A stretch of DNA of 64,000 bases. Source: Rostratula benghalensis (lineage: Eukaryota; Chordata; Aves; Charadriiformes; Rostratulidae). The stretch spans positions 1,044,874-1,108,873 of the forward strand of contig VXAI01000197.1 of the NCBI GenBank assembly GCA_013399305.1, written 5' to 3'. This document shows, one piece after another, positions 62,501 through 64,000 of the stretch; within the stretch, counting starts at the first letter, position 1, and each line of letters begins with the position of its first letter. The position numbers and the translations under genes are program-made. Under the pieces are notes generated by a model. The model was not told the DNA's origin, ran no database searches, and saw nothing but the letters and a program-made list of their open reading frames with translations.

Positions 62501-64000
62501 GTACCTCCTGAAACAGCCTGTTTCTCTCTTGACTAGTGTTTCAAGTGTTGCTCTCCAGCCTTGCCCATTAGACAGAGTAAGTAAGAGTTTACTGCAAACC
62601 CCAGGAAATTGTGCAGCCCCCAGACCAGGCCTGCTTGGTTCTCATAGCAAACTCTGTGGGACTACATACTCAAATCTCCCCAAATGCTGAACCCTACCCC
62701 TGCTCCACACTCCTGTGAGGCACACCCAATTGCAGGACAAGCAAATTTGTTTTAGGGAAGTTAGAGCATTTAAGAGAGTAGACCTTTAAACTGCAGAGGG
62801 TTTTTAGACTCAGTGCCAGAAAAGCTGTCAGTTGTGCTACCATCCCATATATGCAGCTGTGCATTACAAAGACAAGGGGCAGTCACACAGAAAATGGTGC
62901 CTGTGCCGTACTTGAAACCTGTGGTTCTCCTGGTGGCATCAATGCTGTATTTTGGCCTTAGGGCAGAATTGGATCCTTTGAGTCTGTAGCCAGATTCTAC
63001 TCACTCTGGAGTAAATAGAAGATGATGGCTTTAGTTTGTTGAAGATAACAAGGATAACAGGGATGCACCCACAGCATTCAAGTGCATTACAATGGAAAGC
63101 AGAATTTGATCTTTTAATAGAAAAAATAATCAAATCTTCACGCTGTTTCCTCAAGCTTCATTAGCAGACAAAAAGAGGAACAAGGGTAATAATTCCTTTT
63201 TTTCTTCTTGTTTCACTGCAAATAAAGTCTGCCCGCAAAATGCTCTACCAGGTTACATTCATTCCTCAGTAAAGACAGACTTTCATTTGCATTGAGGTCT
63301 TTTTGCTACCTCTAGAAGGAATCTGCTGCAGAATTCCATCTAATAGCACACAATGCTTCCATTGGCAAAGCTTCCCCAGGGAGTTTGTTAGAAACTTGGC
63401 CAGCCAATATATAACTGAAATTATGTCAAATTCTATCTCTATAATACCAGTTAGTGGTAATATACAAAACACAGCTATCCCTTTTTCCCCTAATTTTGTT
63501 GTTTTCTTCATCTGTGTGGTTTGACCACAGCTCTAAAGGGCTTTATGTCCCTTTCTTTTACTTGGCAGAATAAACAATATATCACACCCCAATGAGCTGA
63601 AATCATTGTCCTGCTCCCATCACAGAAGGCCACGGAAAGAGGTTTTCAAACAGTATGTCTTGAAAGTGAACTTTCTTAAACAGCACTTGCATGAACTCAA
63701 GGCAAATCCTAATGCTGGCAAAAAAGCCTCACTATGAAACAACTAAGAAACCTTTGTGATTTGGTGGACTGTTTAGAGTCATGGCTAATATCAGACTCTC
63801 TTGTGAGATAAGCCCATCTGTCCTTTGTCCAGTGCCTGCCTGATGCCTCTGCCCTTTCTCCTCCACCTCCAGTTTGTCTGGGGTCATCAGTGGCTCTGAC
63901 TACCTTTTCATGGGGAATGTGAGATATTTAAACAACTTCTTTCATAGCTTAGGTGCTGCTCAAAAGCATGACTTGTTTTCCCAGGAAAGCAAGAAAAGTA
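62501..64000. other. Unique non-coding DNA to the window edge
   Basis: Nothing recognisable. Overlapping frames on both strands at about 63266-63524 mirror each other and carry no motif. Confidence 0.55.

Noticed and set aside
1..64000. tRNA or rRNA genes, CRISPR arrays, operons, bacterial promoters
   Set aside because: No cloverleaf with A/B boxes, no regularly spaced direct repeats and no compact gene clusters were seen. The sequence is vertebrate nuclear DNA.

Overview
The window looks like a gene-poor stretch of vertebrate nuclear DNA, almost certainly from a bird. The evidence is a set of CR1 LINE copies, some ending in the avian-type terminal octamer (ATTCTATG / ATTCTGTG), one long LTR of a type I recall from bird genomes, low overall repeat density, AT-rich unique sequence and two assembly N gaps. 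I see no bacterial-style genes, no tRNA or rRNA gene, no CRISPR array and no obvious CpG island. No protein-coding gene can be identified with confidence. The window is probably intergenic or lies inside large introns.

Layout. 1-3.9 kb: unique AT-rich DNA. 3.95-4.98 kb: an ERV-type solo LTR on the minus strand, followed almost at once by a 5'-truncated CR1 on the plus strand (5.07-5.37 kb). 6.0-6.94 kb: long open frames on both strands, with a possible minus-strand terminal exon. 7-11 kb: unique sequence. 10.99-13.94 kb: the largest element, a CR1 LINE on the plus strand that keeps most of a broken ORF2 (endonuclease plus reverse transcriptase). A second CR1 on the minus strand (13.97-15.03 kb) faces it tail to tail across about 40 bp. 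15-32 kb: AT-rich unique DNA with a small gap at 21.3 kb and microsatellites. 32.08-34.09 kb: a possible minus-strand exon encoding a membrane span, then a region open on both strands. 35.6-36.4 kb: an old minus-strand CR1. 36.4-46.4 kb: unique DNA with one open, splice-flanked plus-strand candidate exon. 46.4-46.9 kb: a rearranged CR1 running into a 271-nt gap. 51.86-52.31 kb: a typical minus-strand 5'-truncated CR1. 59.9-60.7 kb: a very decayed CR1/L3-like LINE. 62.33-62.5 kb: a short CR1 3' end.

What is solid and what is not. The CR1 calls rest on recognisable reverse-transcriptase motifs (FADD box, [10 protein letters not shown] block) and/or the terminal octamers. The solo LTR rests on overall resemblance to an avian LTR remembered from other genomes, plus an AATAAA and a TATA-like box in the right order. 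The candidate exons rest only on open frames between splice-like dinucleotides; no protein family was recognised, so they are low-confidence leads. I found no convincing new biological system. The most unusual structure is the tail-to-tail CR1 pair.
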